This document shows, piece by piece, positions 27,889 through 35,030 of a stretch of DNA of 58,403 nt. A program made the translations under genes and the position numbers. The DNA is from CAZKAP01 sp964552195 (GTDB lineage: Bacteria; Bacteroidota; Bacteroidia; Flavobacteriales; Flavobacteriaceae). Location: NCBI GenBank assembly GCA_964552195.1, contig CAZKFM010000016.1, positions 1-58,403 of the forward strand. The letters run 5' to 3'. Below the pieces are notes generated by a model. It did no database searches, was not told the DNA's origin, and worked only from the letters and a program-made list of their open reading frames with translations. Position 1 is the stretch's first letter. Each line of letters opens with the position of its first letter.

Positions 27889-28742
27889 AGAATCGTTCGA
27901 TTGTTGTCTTTTTTGCCATGTTGACGCTCCTTTTGGGGAGCTGCAAGGGAAAGCGTTCATTTGCCGAACGCGTGGCCGATGATAAGCGGGAATCGCCCCC
28001 GACTGAGGCCGCCGAGGTGCGCAGGTACGAAGGTGCCGAGGTGAGTCCGGGCCTGATGAGACCCCTGCCTGCCGATGACGGGGTGTTTAAGAAATTCGAG
28101 ATCGGTTCGGTGGAGGAGTATATTACAACTTTTGCCAGTATCGCTCAGGACGAGATGATCGCCTTCGGAATCCCGGCCAGCATCACTCTGGCTCAGGGCA
28201 TACTCGAGAGCGGGGCGGGACAGGGCATGCTCACCCGCAAAAGCAATAACCATTTCGGTATCAAGTGCCATACGGACTGGGACGGTGGCCGGGTGTATCA
28301 CGACGACGACGAGGCCGGCGAGTGCTTTCGCAAGTATAACCATCCCATGTATTCCTTCAGGGATCACAGTGTGTTTCTGACCTCAAGGGCCCGGTACAGC
28401 TCCTTGTTCGATTACAGCCGCAACGATTATCGGAGCTGGGCTTACGGGCTCAAGAAGGCCGGATATGCTACGGATCCCAACTATCCCCAGAAGCTCATCC
28501 GTCTGATACAGGAATACAAGCTCTACCAGTACGATCAGGAGATGGTCGACCGGGGATTGCCGCTCAAGCGGGTGGTTAAACCGCGTGAAACCATTCGCTA
28601 TGTGGTTCGTCAGGGAGACACGCTGTATTCCATATCCCAGAGGTACTTCGTAACCGTAGATGAACTAAAGGAATGGAACCGTCTCGATGGAAGCACCATA
28701 GACATCGGTCAGGAGCTGACCATAGAGGTTGAGAACAAATAG
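27885..28742 (+). CDS. Glucosaminidase lipoprotein with LysM
   Basis: A 285-residue lipoprotein (LLLGSC, Cys20) that should cleave peptidoglycan glycan strands. The GH73 domain spans about residues 75-215, with ITLAQGILESGAGQG carrying the catalytic Glu, then NNHFGIKCH, and SRARYSSLFDY. A C-terminal LysM (about 237-282: RYVVRQGDTLYSISQRY) binds peptidoglycan. Translationally coupled to the PLP enzyme gene upstream (4-base overlap) and followed closely by hemL. Confidence 0.92.
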   Translation: MKNRSIVVFFAMLTLLLGSCKGKRSFAERVADDKRESPPTEAAEVRRYEGAEVSPGLMRPLPADDGVFKKFEIGSVEEYITTFASIAQDEMIAFGIPASITLAQGILESGAGQGMLTRKSNNHFGIKCHTDWDGGRVYHDDDEAGECFRKYNHPMYSFRDHSVFLTSRARYSSLFDYSRNDYRSWAYGLKKAGYATDPNYPQKLIRLIQEYKLYQYDQEMVDRGLPLKRVVKPRETIRYVVRQGDTLYSISQRYFVTVDELKEWNRLDGSTIDIGQELTIEVENK

Positions 28743-28774
28743 TGCATGTCCGGCACCTAAATCCAGGATCATTC

Positions 28775-30073
28775 ATGAGATATCAGAGAAGCAGTGCCCT
28801 CTTTCAGGAGGCCAAAAAATACATACCCGGCGGAGTGAACTCACCCGTCCGGGCTTTCAAGTCCGTGGGCGGTGAGCCCATATTTGTTCAACGCGCCAGC
28901 GGAGCCTATCTCTATGACGAGGACGGCCACCGCTACATCGACTACATTTCCTCCTGGGGCCCTCTGCTGTTCGGGCACGCTCACGAGCCCGTGGTCGAGG
29001 CGGTTATTGAGCGCGCCAGACTGGGTACATCCTACGGCACACCGACCGAGCTCGAGACCGAGCTCGCACGTCTTGCGGTGGACATGGTTCCGGGCATCGA
29101 CCGCATTCGTTTTGTAAACAGCGGCACCGAGGCCTGCATGAGCGCGGTTCGTCTTGCCAGGGGTTTCACCGGCCGTGAAAAGATTGTCAAGTTTGCCGGC
29201 TGCTACCACGGGCATTCCGATGCCTTCCTGATACAGGCCGGGAGCGGGGCACTGACCTTTGGCAGTCCCAACAGTCCCGGTGTAACCCAGGGAACGGCCC
29301 AGGACACCCTGTTAGCCGAATACAACGATCTGGAAGGCGTGGAACGGCTTCTAAAATCCAATCCCGGTCAGGTGGCTGCCATTATACTCGAGCCTGTGGC
29401 CGGCAATATGGGGTGCATACCGCCAGAATCCGGCTTCCTGCAGGGACTCAGAAACCTTTGCGATGAGCATGGGGCTCTGCTGTTGTTCGACGAAGTAATG
29501 ACGGGTTTTCGCCTGGCACCCGGAGGGGCCCAGGAAGTCTTCGGTATACAGGCCGACATCGTGATGTTCGGCAAAGTCATAGGAGGGGGATTACCCGTAG
29601 GTGCCTTTGCCGCACGAGCGGAGATCATGTCCCACCTGGCTCCGGATGGACCGGTTTACCAGGCGGGAACCCTGAGCGGAAACCCTCTGGCGATGAGTGC
29701 AGGCCTGGCCATGCTCACCGAAATCCGGAACCGACCCGAAACCTTCGAACAGCTGGCCGATAAAACGCAGACCCTCAGGGAGGGGTTGGAGTCGGTGCTG
29801 AACGAGCGGGGGGTCGCCTATCAGGCCAACAGCTTCGGCAGTATGTTGTCCATACACTTTACAGACGAACCCGTACGGGACTTCCGCTCCGCGGCCAAAG
29901 GGAACAACGAGCACTTCAACCAGTATTTTCACGCCATGCTGGATCGGGGAGTGTACCTGCCCCCTTCCGCCTTCGAGAGCTATTTTCTGAATAATGCACT
30001 CAGCGAAGCGGACATCGACCATACCTGTCAAGCGCTCAAGGAATACTACGATACGGGAGTGCGTCAGGCGTAA
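28775..30073 (+). CDS. hemL: Glutamate-1-semialdehyde 2,1-aminomutase
   Basis: PLP enzyme making 5-aminolevulinate from glutamate 1-semialdehyde in the C5 heme pathway; 432 residues, normal length. Seen are YIPGGVNSPVRAF at the N-terminus, NSGTEACMSAVRLARGFTGR, GCYHGHSD, LLFDEVMTGFR, and FGKVIGGGLPVGAF with the PLP lysine. ATG 28775 is used; an in-frame GTG at 28742 would overlap the upstream stop codon and add non-homologous residues. Confidence 0.97.
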   Translation: MRYQRSSALFQEAKKYIPGGVNSPVRAFKSVGGEPIFVQRASGAYLYDEDGHRYIDYISSWGPLLFGHAHEPVVEAVIERARLGTSYGTPTELETELARLAVDMVPGIDRIRFVNSGTEACMSAVRLARGFTGREKIVKFAGCYHGHSDAFLIQAGSGALTFGSPNSPGVTQGTAQDTLLAEYNDLEGVERLLKSNPGQVAAIILEPVAGNMGCIPPESGFLQGLRNLCDEHGALLLFDEVMTGFRLAPGGAQEVFGIQADIVMFGKVIGGGLPVGAFAARAEIMSHLAPDGPVYQAGTLSGNPLAMSAGLAMLTEIRNRPETFEQLADKTQTLREGLESVLNERGVAYQANSFGSMLSIHFTDEPVRDFRSAAKGNNEHFNQYFHAMLDRGVYLPPSAFESYFLNNALSEADIDHTCQALKEYYDTGVRQA

Positions 30074-30074
30074 A

Positions 30075-30104
30075 AGGAAAGCCGCGCATGAAGCGCGGCC
30101 TTCC
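30075..30104 (-). terminator. Hairpin between hemL and the Spy-like gene
   Basis: GCCGCGC (30081-30087) and GCGCGGC (30093-30099) with a five-base loop, extended by GGAA/TTCC. A T-rich tract (TTTCCTTTTA) follows only on the minus strand, so it best serves the minus-strand gene; it may also stop hemL transcripts. Confidence 0.6.
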
Positions 30105-30120
30105 CAATCAACAAAAAACA

Positions 30121-30561
30121 CTACCTACTTCTGCCATCTCTCGGCATTCTCTTGCCGGCTCTAGCCTTTTTTCTTTCGCGGTGCATCCTGCGGAAAGCTT
30201 CGTACTGTTCCTTGCTCAGGATGTCCTTCATGGACTGCTGATAGGCGATCTGCTCGTCCAGTTTTGCTGTCTCCCGCTGATACCAATCTTCGGTGCCGAG
30301 GGAGGCGGGCTTCTCCTCGGTTTTACGCTGCTGCATGCGGGCCTTGAGTTTTTCCGCCTGGTCCAGGTGCAGTTGGTACACGTCCTGTCCCTGTTTCTCG
30401 TTCAGTTCCAGGGCCAGGATTAATCGTTTGGTCTGCAGATCGGCAATCTGCTCGACTGTTAGTTTTTCGAGCCTCGCTCTTCGATCCCGGTTCCCGTGAT
30501 GGGGCTGGGCCGCGACACTTAACGCGGCCAGGAGGAATACCATTCCTAAAAAATTTCTCAT
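30121..30561 (-). CDS. Exported Spy/CpxP-like protein
   Basis: A 146-residue protein with a signal peptide (to VAAQ, about residue 19) and a highly charged helical body: LEKLTVEQIADLQTKRLILALELNEKQGQDVY, a Lys/Arg/Gln-rich middle, and MKDILSKEQYEAFRRMHRER near the end. The two-helix layout resembles periplasmic Spy/CpxP chaperones and the so-called sensors of ECF sigma factors in Flavobacteriia. An ECF sigma gene usually precedes such genes but none is here; instead a 62-residue membrane protein lies 107 bases upstream on the same strand. Confidence 0.65.
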   Translation of the reverse strand: MRNFLGMVFLLAALSVAAQPHHGNRDRRARLEKLTVEQIADLQTKRLILALELNEKQGQDVYQLHLDQAEKLKARMQQRKTEEKPASLGTEDWYQRETAKLDEQIAYQQSMKDILSKEQYEAFRRMHRERKKARAGKRMPRDGRSR

Positions 30562-30668
30562 GACTGTATGGATTATGATTTCTTAAACTTGGACGAAATC
30601 AGAATCACCGGGTTTAAACGGTCAGGAGTAATTTTGAGACAATGGGCTAAGGAATGCGTGAACTCTGT

Positions 30669-30857
30669 TTATTCCAGGGGAAGCGTTGCTTCGTCTTCGT
30701 ACACTTCGTCATCGTCTTCGACCTCCAGATCTACGACGGTATCCTCAACAGGCAGGGGCTGCAGGTCGGTTTTTTGCTGTTCGTACATGTGATACAATAC
30801 AGCAGATGCAACAAAAGCAAGCAGGAAGATGCCACTCTTCAGTTTGTAGGTATTCAT
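30669..30857 (-). CDS. Small membrane-anchored acidic protein
   Basis: 62 residues: a basic start (MNTYKLKSG), one hydrophobic helix (IFLLAFVASAVLYHMY), and a strongly acidic tail (VVDLEVEDDDEVYEDEATL). Unrecognised. It is upstream of the Spy-like gene on the same strand and may share its transcript. The acidic periplasmic or cytoplasmic tail could pair with the very basic Spy-like protein; that is speculation from charge alone. Confidence 0.55.
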   Translation of the reverse strand: MNTYKLKSGIFLLAFVASAVLYHMYEQQKTDLQPLPVEDTVVDLEVEDDDEVYEDEATLPLE

Positions 30858-30927
30858 GATAGTAACGATTTGGTGTAACCAAAATACGTCGAATGAACGA
30901 ATTATTCATTTTTTTGATGCGAAAACC

Positions 30928-30941
30928 CCTACAACTGTAGG
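30928..30941. promoter_or_regulatory. Palindrome in the divergent promoter region
   Basis: CCTACA (30928-30933), two bases, then TGTAGG (30936-30941). It sits between the divergent small acidic protein and the six-repeat protein and could be a shared operator. Confidence 0.35.
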
Positions 30942-31101
30942 TGAATGGACAATTACTTCCGACAAATGGGATTAGCTAAACAATTGTTAAACCGAATCCT
31001 CCGGGTGTAACGTTCCGGCTTCTGAATAGTCCTATGGGTGTATCGAGTCAGTAAACGATGCGGTACGATCATCAATCAATCATCAACGAAACAATCAAAA
31101 A

Positions 31102-31800
31102 ATGAACAGTCTTTTAATTACTTTCAGCAGCCTGATATTGTGTTGCGGTTCGGTGGATTACTTGAAGAAAAAGGTAAACCCTGAATTTGATCTGAACGAA
31201 ATTGTATATATCGAAGAAGATTCCACCGTGCTGGAATTCGACACTTCGAAGTACCTGCCGGAGGGTTTTGATCCCTACGTTGCTTATGTGGATCTCGATG
31301 CGGTGACCTACATCGAGGAAGACCTGGTTGAACTGGGATTTGACACGGCAGAGTACCTCCCGGCCGGCTTCAATGCCTACGAGGCCTATTTCGATATACA
31401 TTCCATCGAATACATAGAGGAGGATAATACAGAACTCGGATTCAACACGGCAGATTTCCTGCCCTGGGACTTCGACCCGGAAACGGCTTACATGGACATC
31501 AGCACTATTGAATTTATCGAAGAAGACAGCATGGACCTGGGCTTCAATACAGAGGATTACCTGCCGTCACACTTCAATCCTAACGAGCCTTATTTCGACC
31601 TGAATAGCATCGTGTACATCGAAGACGAGTGCGAATTCGAAATCGATTGTCCGACTTACCGCTATCTTCCTGAATCCTTTGATCCGCACGATGTGGAATT
31701 CAGTCTGGACTCGATCAATTACATAGAGGAAGAAGAAACCGAAGATCTAAGCGATTACATCCAATACCTGCCCGCGGATTTCGATCCGTACGGGGTGTAA
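31102..31800 (+). CDS. Exported protein with six acidic YLPxxFDPY repeats
   Basis: 232 residues: a hydrophobic leader (LLITFSSLILCC) then six tandem repeats of about 34 residues from about residue 28 to the end. The consensus is FDLxxIxYIEEDxxELGF followed by DTAxYLPxxFDPYxAY. Repeats 1-4 are very regular; repeat 5 is altered (ECEFEIDCPTY) and repeat 6 is shortened. Composition is strongly acidic. The protein is probably exported or a lipoprotein, though CC-G is a poor lipobox. The single-repeat gene at 33168 belongs to the same family. I know no named domain for this repeat. A strong terminator follows at 31847-31874. Function unknown. Confidence 0.8.
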   Translation: MNSLLITFSSLILCCGSVDYLKKKVNPEFDLNEIVYIEEDSTVLEFDTSKYLPEGFDPYVAYVDLDAVTYIEEDLVELGFDTAEYLPAGFNAYEAYFDIHSIEYIEEDNTELGFNTADFLPWDFDPETAYMDISTIEFIEEDSMDLGFNTEDYLPSHFNPNEPYFDLNSIVYIEDECEFEIDCPTYRYLPESFDPHDVEFSLDSINYIEEEETEDLSDYIQYLPADFDPYGV

Positions 31801-31846
31801 GTTTTCAGCAAAGGACAGGTTCATATTTTTAGAGTTAGTTAGTTAT

Positions 31847-31874
31847 AAAAAGCCTCCCGTAAGGGGGGCTTTTT
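31847..31874 (+). terminator. Rho-independent terminator
   Basis: AAAAAGCCTCCC-GTAA-GGGGGGCTTTTT, a 12-pair stem ending in a T run, 46 bases after the six-repeat protein gene. Confidence 0.9.
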
Positions 31875-32036
31875 GTATGGTAAGAGCCCAGGCAGACGTG
31901 CTCCGATGAACTGCAGGAAATAGCCTTGTAAACCACAATAAAATCAGGTTTTACAACCATTTTTTCCCTAAGTGCATAAGAAAAGACATCTTTGAGGCTA
32001 TATGATTTACTCAGAGGACTTTAAAAATCTCAAGTT

Positions 32037-32912
32037 ATGCACTTTCGAATAGCGGGCATGTTCCTTGCCCTTCTCACCCTATTAGCTGCCCCCCTGAAAG
32101 CACAGGATTACAGGGAGTTTATAGCCCTGTTTGAACTCTACAAACAGACCGATGGGCCGAACTGGAAGCACAGTTGGGATCTGGGCGCCCCCGTCAGCGA
32201 ATGGCACGGGGTCGAAATCAAGGATGGGCATGTGGTTGGACTCGACTTATCCGGTAATAACCTGGAGGGAAAAATTCCATTTTCCATTGCCAGCCTTGAA
32301 CACCTAAAGAAAATAAACCTGGCCAATAATCGTATTGAAGGCCGCCTGCCCCGGGGTATTGGCAAACTGGCCAGTGTGGAGCGGGTGGATATGTCAAATA
32401 ATCAGCTGAGTGGAGTACTTCCTTCAGCGATTACCCGGCTGAAGAATGCCAAGGAGATCAACCTGGCTTCGAATCAATTTTCCGGCACCATCCCGGAGAA
32501 TATTGGGGAACTCAAAGGCCTCAAGCAATTGTACCTGTCCAAGAATTATTTCGAGGGCAGCCTGCCCGAGTCCATAGGGGAGTTGGCTTCCCTGGAAATT
32601 CTGGACGTACAAGCAAACAATCTGACTGGTGAAATACCTCAGAGTCTTACGGAAATGGCTTCGCTTACGGCACTGCGCATACAGCGGAACCGCTTCACGG
32701 GCGATATCCCCAAGGGCTTTTCCAAACTCAAGAAACTTAGGGAGCTCCACATGATGTCCAACGATTTCAGCGACTACACGGCCCTGATGGAGATCCCCAA
32801 GAATCAGCTGGTGTCATTCGACCTGATTGACGGACCCAGCCAGTTCCTGCAGGACCCTGCTTCTCTGCCCTCTTCACTGGCCGATCTCAAGTTTGAGGAC
32901 GAAGAAGAATAG
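32037..32912 (+). CDS. Exported leucine-rich-repeat protein
   Basis: 291 residues with a signal peptide (to about LKAQ, residue 23). A short cap (FIALFELYKQTDGPNWKHSW) is the LRRNT-like start common in plant-type LRR proteins. About eight LRRs of 24 residues follow, of the form LxxLxxLxLxxNxLxGxIP (for example SVERVDMSNNQLSGVLPSAI). An acidic tail ends the protein. No T9SS sorting domain or anchor is seen, so it is periplasmic or secreted. It likely binds a protein or glycan ligand. It lies between the two YLP-repeat genes and has its own terminator. Confidence 0.88.
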   Translation: MHFRIAGMFLALLTLLAAPLKAQDYREFIALFELYKQTDGPNWKHSWDLGAPVSEWHGVEIKDGHVVGLDLSGNNLEGKIPFSIASLEHLKKINLANNRIEGRLPRGIGKLASVERVDMSNNQLSGVLPSAITRLKNAKEINLASNQFSGTIPENIGELKGLKQLYLSKNYFEGSLPESIGELASLEILDVQANNLTGEIPQSLTEMASLTALRIQRNRFTGDIPKGFSKLKKLRELHMMSNDFSDYTALMEIPKNQLVSFDLIDGPSQFLQDPASLPSSLADLKFEDEEE

Positions 32913-33009
32913 TCCGTCAGAGCCCATATAGTGCGGCTTAACAAACTTTAACAGCACCGATACGATTTATTGAGACTGTACATTTTCCGAAGAATTCATA
33001 CTAACTGCG

Positions 33010-33049
33010 CAAGGGCTGCTTCATAACCTTCAGGTTTCAGCAGCCCTTG
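33010..33049 (+). terminator. Terminator after the LRR gene
   Basis: CAAGGGCTGCT (33010-33020) pairs with AGCAGCCCTTG (33039-33049), with an inner AACCT/AGGTT stem, then TTGATTTTT. Confidence 0.85.
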
Positions 33050-33084
33050 TTGATTTTTCCTGCTAAAACCGCAAATAGTGGCCC

Positions 33085-33145
33085 ATGACAGACTGAAGTG
33101 TCATCTTTCTTTTAGCGTGGAGAGGTCGTAATTTTGCACTGTCAT
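33085..33145 (+). promoter_or_regulatory. Promoter and operator-like repeats of the one-repeat gene
   Basis: TAATTTTG (33129-33136) is a perfect TAnnTTTG box, 32 bases before the ATG. ATGACA (33085-33090) and TGTCAT (33099-33104) form an inverted repeat just upstream of the -33 region, and a further TGTCAT occurs at 33140-33145, just after the -7 box. The pattern suggests a regulated promoter; the regulator is unknown. Confidence 0.55.
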
Positions 33146-33167
33146 TAATCAAAGAACGAATTAAGTC

Positions 33168-33452
33168 ATGAAATATTTAGCTGCTTTTTCAGTCGTGCTT
33201 CTCACCACCATAGCATTTCCACAGACTCGATTATCTGCTGAGGCTGAGGTGTTGGCAAGCATAGAATTTATTGAAAGCGAAAACGATTTGGAGCTGGGTT
33301 TTGAAACCGCTGCGTACCTGCCCGAGGATTTTGATCCCTATGCACAGGTACATGCGCTGCACGCTTTCCACTACCTGCCCATGGAGGAAGAGTGCGAGGT
33401 GATCAACGTGAAGAATCTTCCTGCGAATTTCGATCCCAACAGCGCGCGATAA
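33168..33452 (+). CDS. Exported YLPxxFDPY protein, one-repeat form
   Basis: 94 residues with a clear signal peptide (YLAAFSVVLLTTIAF, cleavage near residue 19). One full repeat follows (IEFIESENDLELGFETAAYLPEDFDPY), then a partial second one ending NLPANFDPNSAR. It matches the six-repeat protein at 31102 and is likewise acidic. The shared motif and nearby location indicate duplication within the locus. It has a good promoter and strong terminator of its own. Function unknown. Confidence 0.78.
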   Translation: MKYLAAFSVVLLTTIAFPQTRLSAEAEVLASIEFIESENDLELGFETAAYLPEDFDPYAQVHALHAFHYLPMEEECEVINVKNLPANFDPNSAR

Positions 33453-33478
33453 AAAAACCGTTTACACTAGATAACAAA

Positions 33479-33509
33479 GGGAAGCCTCTAATCCGGCTTC
33501 CCTTTTTTT
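33479..33509 (+). terminator. Rho-independent terminator
   Basis: GGGAAGCC (33479-33486), an eight-base loop, GGCTTCCC (33495-33502), then seven T. It lies between convergent genes. Confidence 0.9.
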
Positions 33510-34932
33510 ATATTCCGACCGAGGGTAGTATCCACTGAAACAAAAGGATGAGCAGCAGTATGGAGCACAGGTTGAGCCAGACCCCTGCGCGCATCATCTG
33601 AGGTATGCGTATGTGACCGCTGGCGAAGACGATAGCATTAGGTGGGGTGGCCATCGGAAGCATGAAGGCGCAACTGGCGGCCAGAGTTACGGGAATCAAA
33701 AGCCTGAGCAGAGGAAGGTCGAGTCCCTGGGCAATACCTGCCACTACTGGTGCCAGGACGTTGACCAGGGCCACATTGCTCATTACTTCCGTCATGCCCA
33801 GCATCAACACGATTAGCACAATGGCGGTGCCCAGAGGAGGGAGGGATTGGGCTTCGATAAAGGTAGCAATCGCATCGATCAGTCCTACCTCGGACATGGC
33901 CCTGGCCAGCGCAAGTCCCCCTCCGAACAGGATCAGTATGCCCCAGCTGAGCTTGCGGGTATCCTGCCACTCCAGGACCGCCTTCCAGTCCCGTATTCGA
34001 TAGGGTAATGCGAAAAGTGCCAGTGCCCCCATCAGGGCAATCAGGGTGTCGCTAATGCTGAGTTCAGGCAGCATGGCATCGATGGGGCTCCTCAGTACCC
34101 AGAGTACAACCATCAGGCCGAATATGCCAAGAACCCATTTTTCCTCGGTTCGCATGGCTCCCAGTTTTTGTATTTGTTCGTCGATCACCTCGGCCGGGGT
34201 ATCCGAACCCGTATCGGTCACCGGATACATCCAGCGAGCGATTACCCAGTAAACGATCGTCAGCATAACGGCCACAAAGGGTATGCCCAGCATCATCCAG
34301 TTCAGAAATCCGACCTCGATCTGGTATTCTTCACGCAGCATACCCACCACAACCGTATTCGGAGGGGTCCCGATGATCGTAGCCATGCCCCCCGCATTGG
34401 CAGCAAAGGCGATCCCGAGCATAACGCTAAGGGCCAGATTGGAATGCTTCTTTCCCGTTTCCTTTTCGAGCAGGTCCAGTACCGATAATCCGATGGGCAG
34501 CATGACCACGGTGCTCGCCGTATTGCTGATCCACATGCTGAGCAGGGCGGTAGCGAGCATAAACCCCAGGACAATGCGCCTGGGAGTAGTTCCGGTTGCC
34601 CTGATAATGGCCAGTGCTATCCTGCGGTGCAGGTTCACCTTTTCCAGGGCCAGTGCCAGCACGAAACCGCCGAAGAACAGAAATACGATGGGGCTGCCGT
34701 AGGAGGCTCCCACTTCGCTCATGGGAAGTACGCCGAGTAAAGGCAGGAGGAGCAGGGGCAGCAATGCGGTGACCGAGAGCGAAACCGCCTCGGTGACCCA
34801 CCATACAATCATCCAGACGGCCAGGGCAATTACCTTATCGGCTTGATCGTCCATCAGGGTAATGGGCAGCAGTCTCAATATCAGGAATAAAGAAGGGCCT
34901 GCCCACCAGCCGATTCGTTGTCGTAGCCTCAT
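33508..34932 (-). CDS. DASS-family anion:sodium symporter
   Basis: A 474-residue polytopic inner-membrane transporter of the SLC13/DASS family, importing dicarboxylates, sulfate or related anions with Na+. The two Na+/substrate-site motifs are present: SNTASTVVMLPI (first half) and SNVALVNVLAPV (second half), with IIGTPPN and MATPPNAIVFASG. About twelve hydrophobic segments are seen. The substrate cannot be told from sequence. Convergent with the one-repeat YLP gene; lysS lies upstream on the same strand with a 98-base gap. Confidence 0.92.
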   Translation of the reverse strand: MRLRQRIGWWAGPSLFLILRLLPITLMDDQADKVIALAVWMIVWWVTEAVSLSVTALLPLLLLPLLGVLPMSEVGASYGSPIVFLFFGGFVLALALEKVNLHRRIALAIIRATGTTPRRIVLGFMLATALLSMWISNTASTVVMLPIGLSVLDLLEKETGKKHSNLALSVMLGIAFAANAGGMATIIGTPPNTVVVGMLREEYQIEVGFLNWMMLGIPFVAVMLTIVYWVIARWMYPVTDTGSDTPAEVIDEQIQKLGAMRTEEKWVLGIFGLMVVLWVLRSPIDAMLPELSISDTLIALMGALALFALPYRIRDWKAVLEWQDTRKLSWGILILFGGGLALARAMSEVGLIDAIATFIEAQSLPPLGTAIVLIVLMLGMTEVMSNVALVNVLAPVVAGIAQGLDLPLLRLLIPVTLAASCAFMLPMATPPNAIVFASGHIRIPQMMRAGVWLNLCSILLLILLFQWILPSVGI

Positions 34933-35030
34933 TGAAGCGCGATTGATTTACGACCGTTCAGGCCGTTTACATCAGATAAATCTAGGCAATTCCTGTGAAC
35001 GCATTAGGGGAAGTCCTTATCAAGTGCGAC

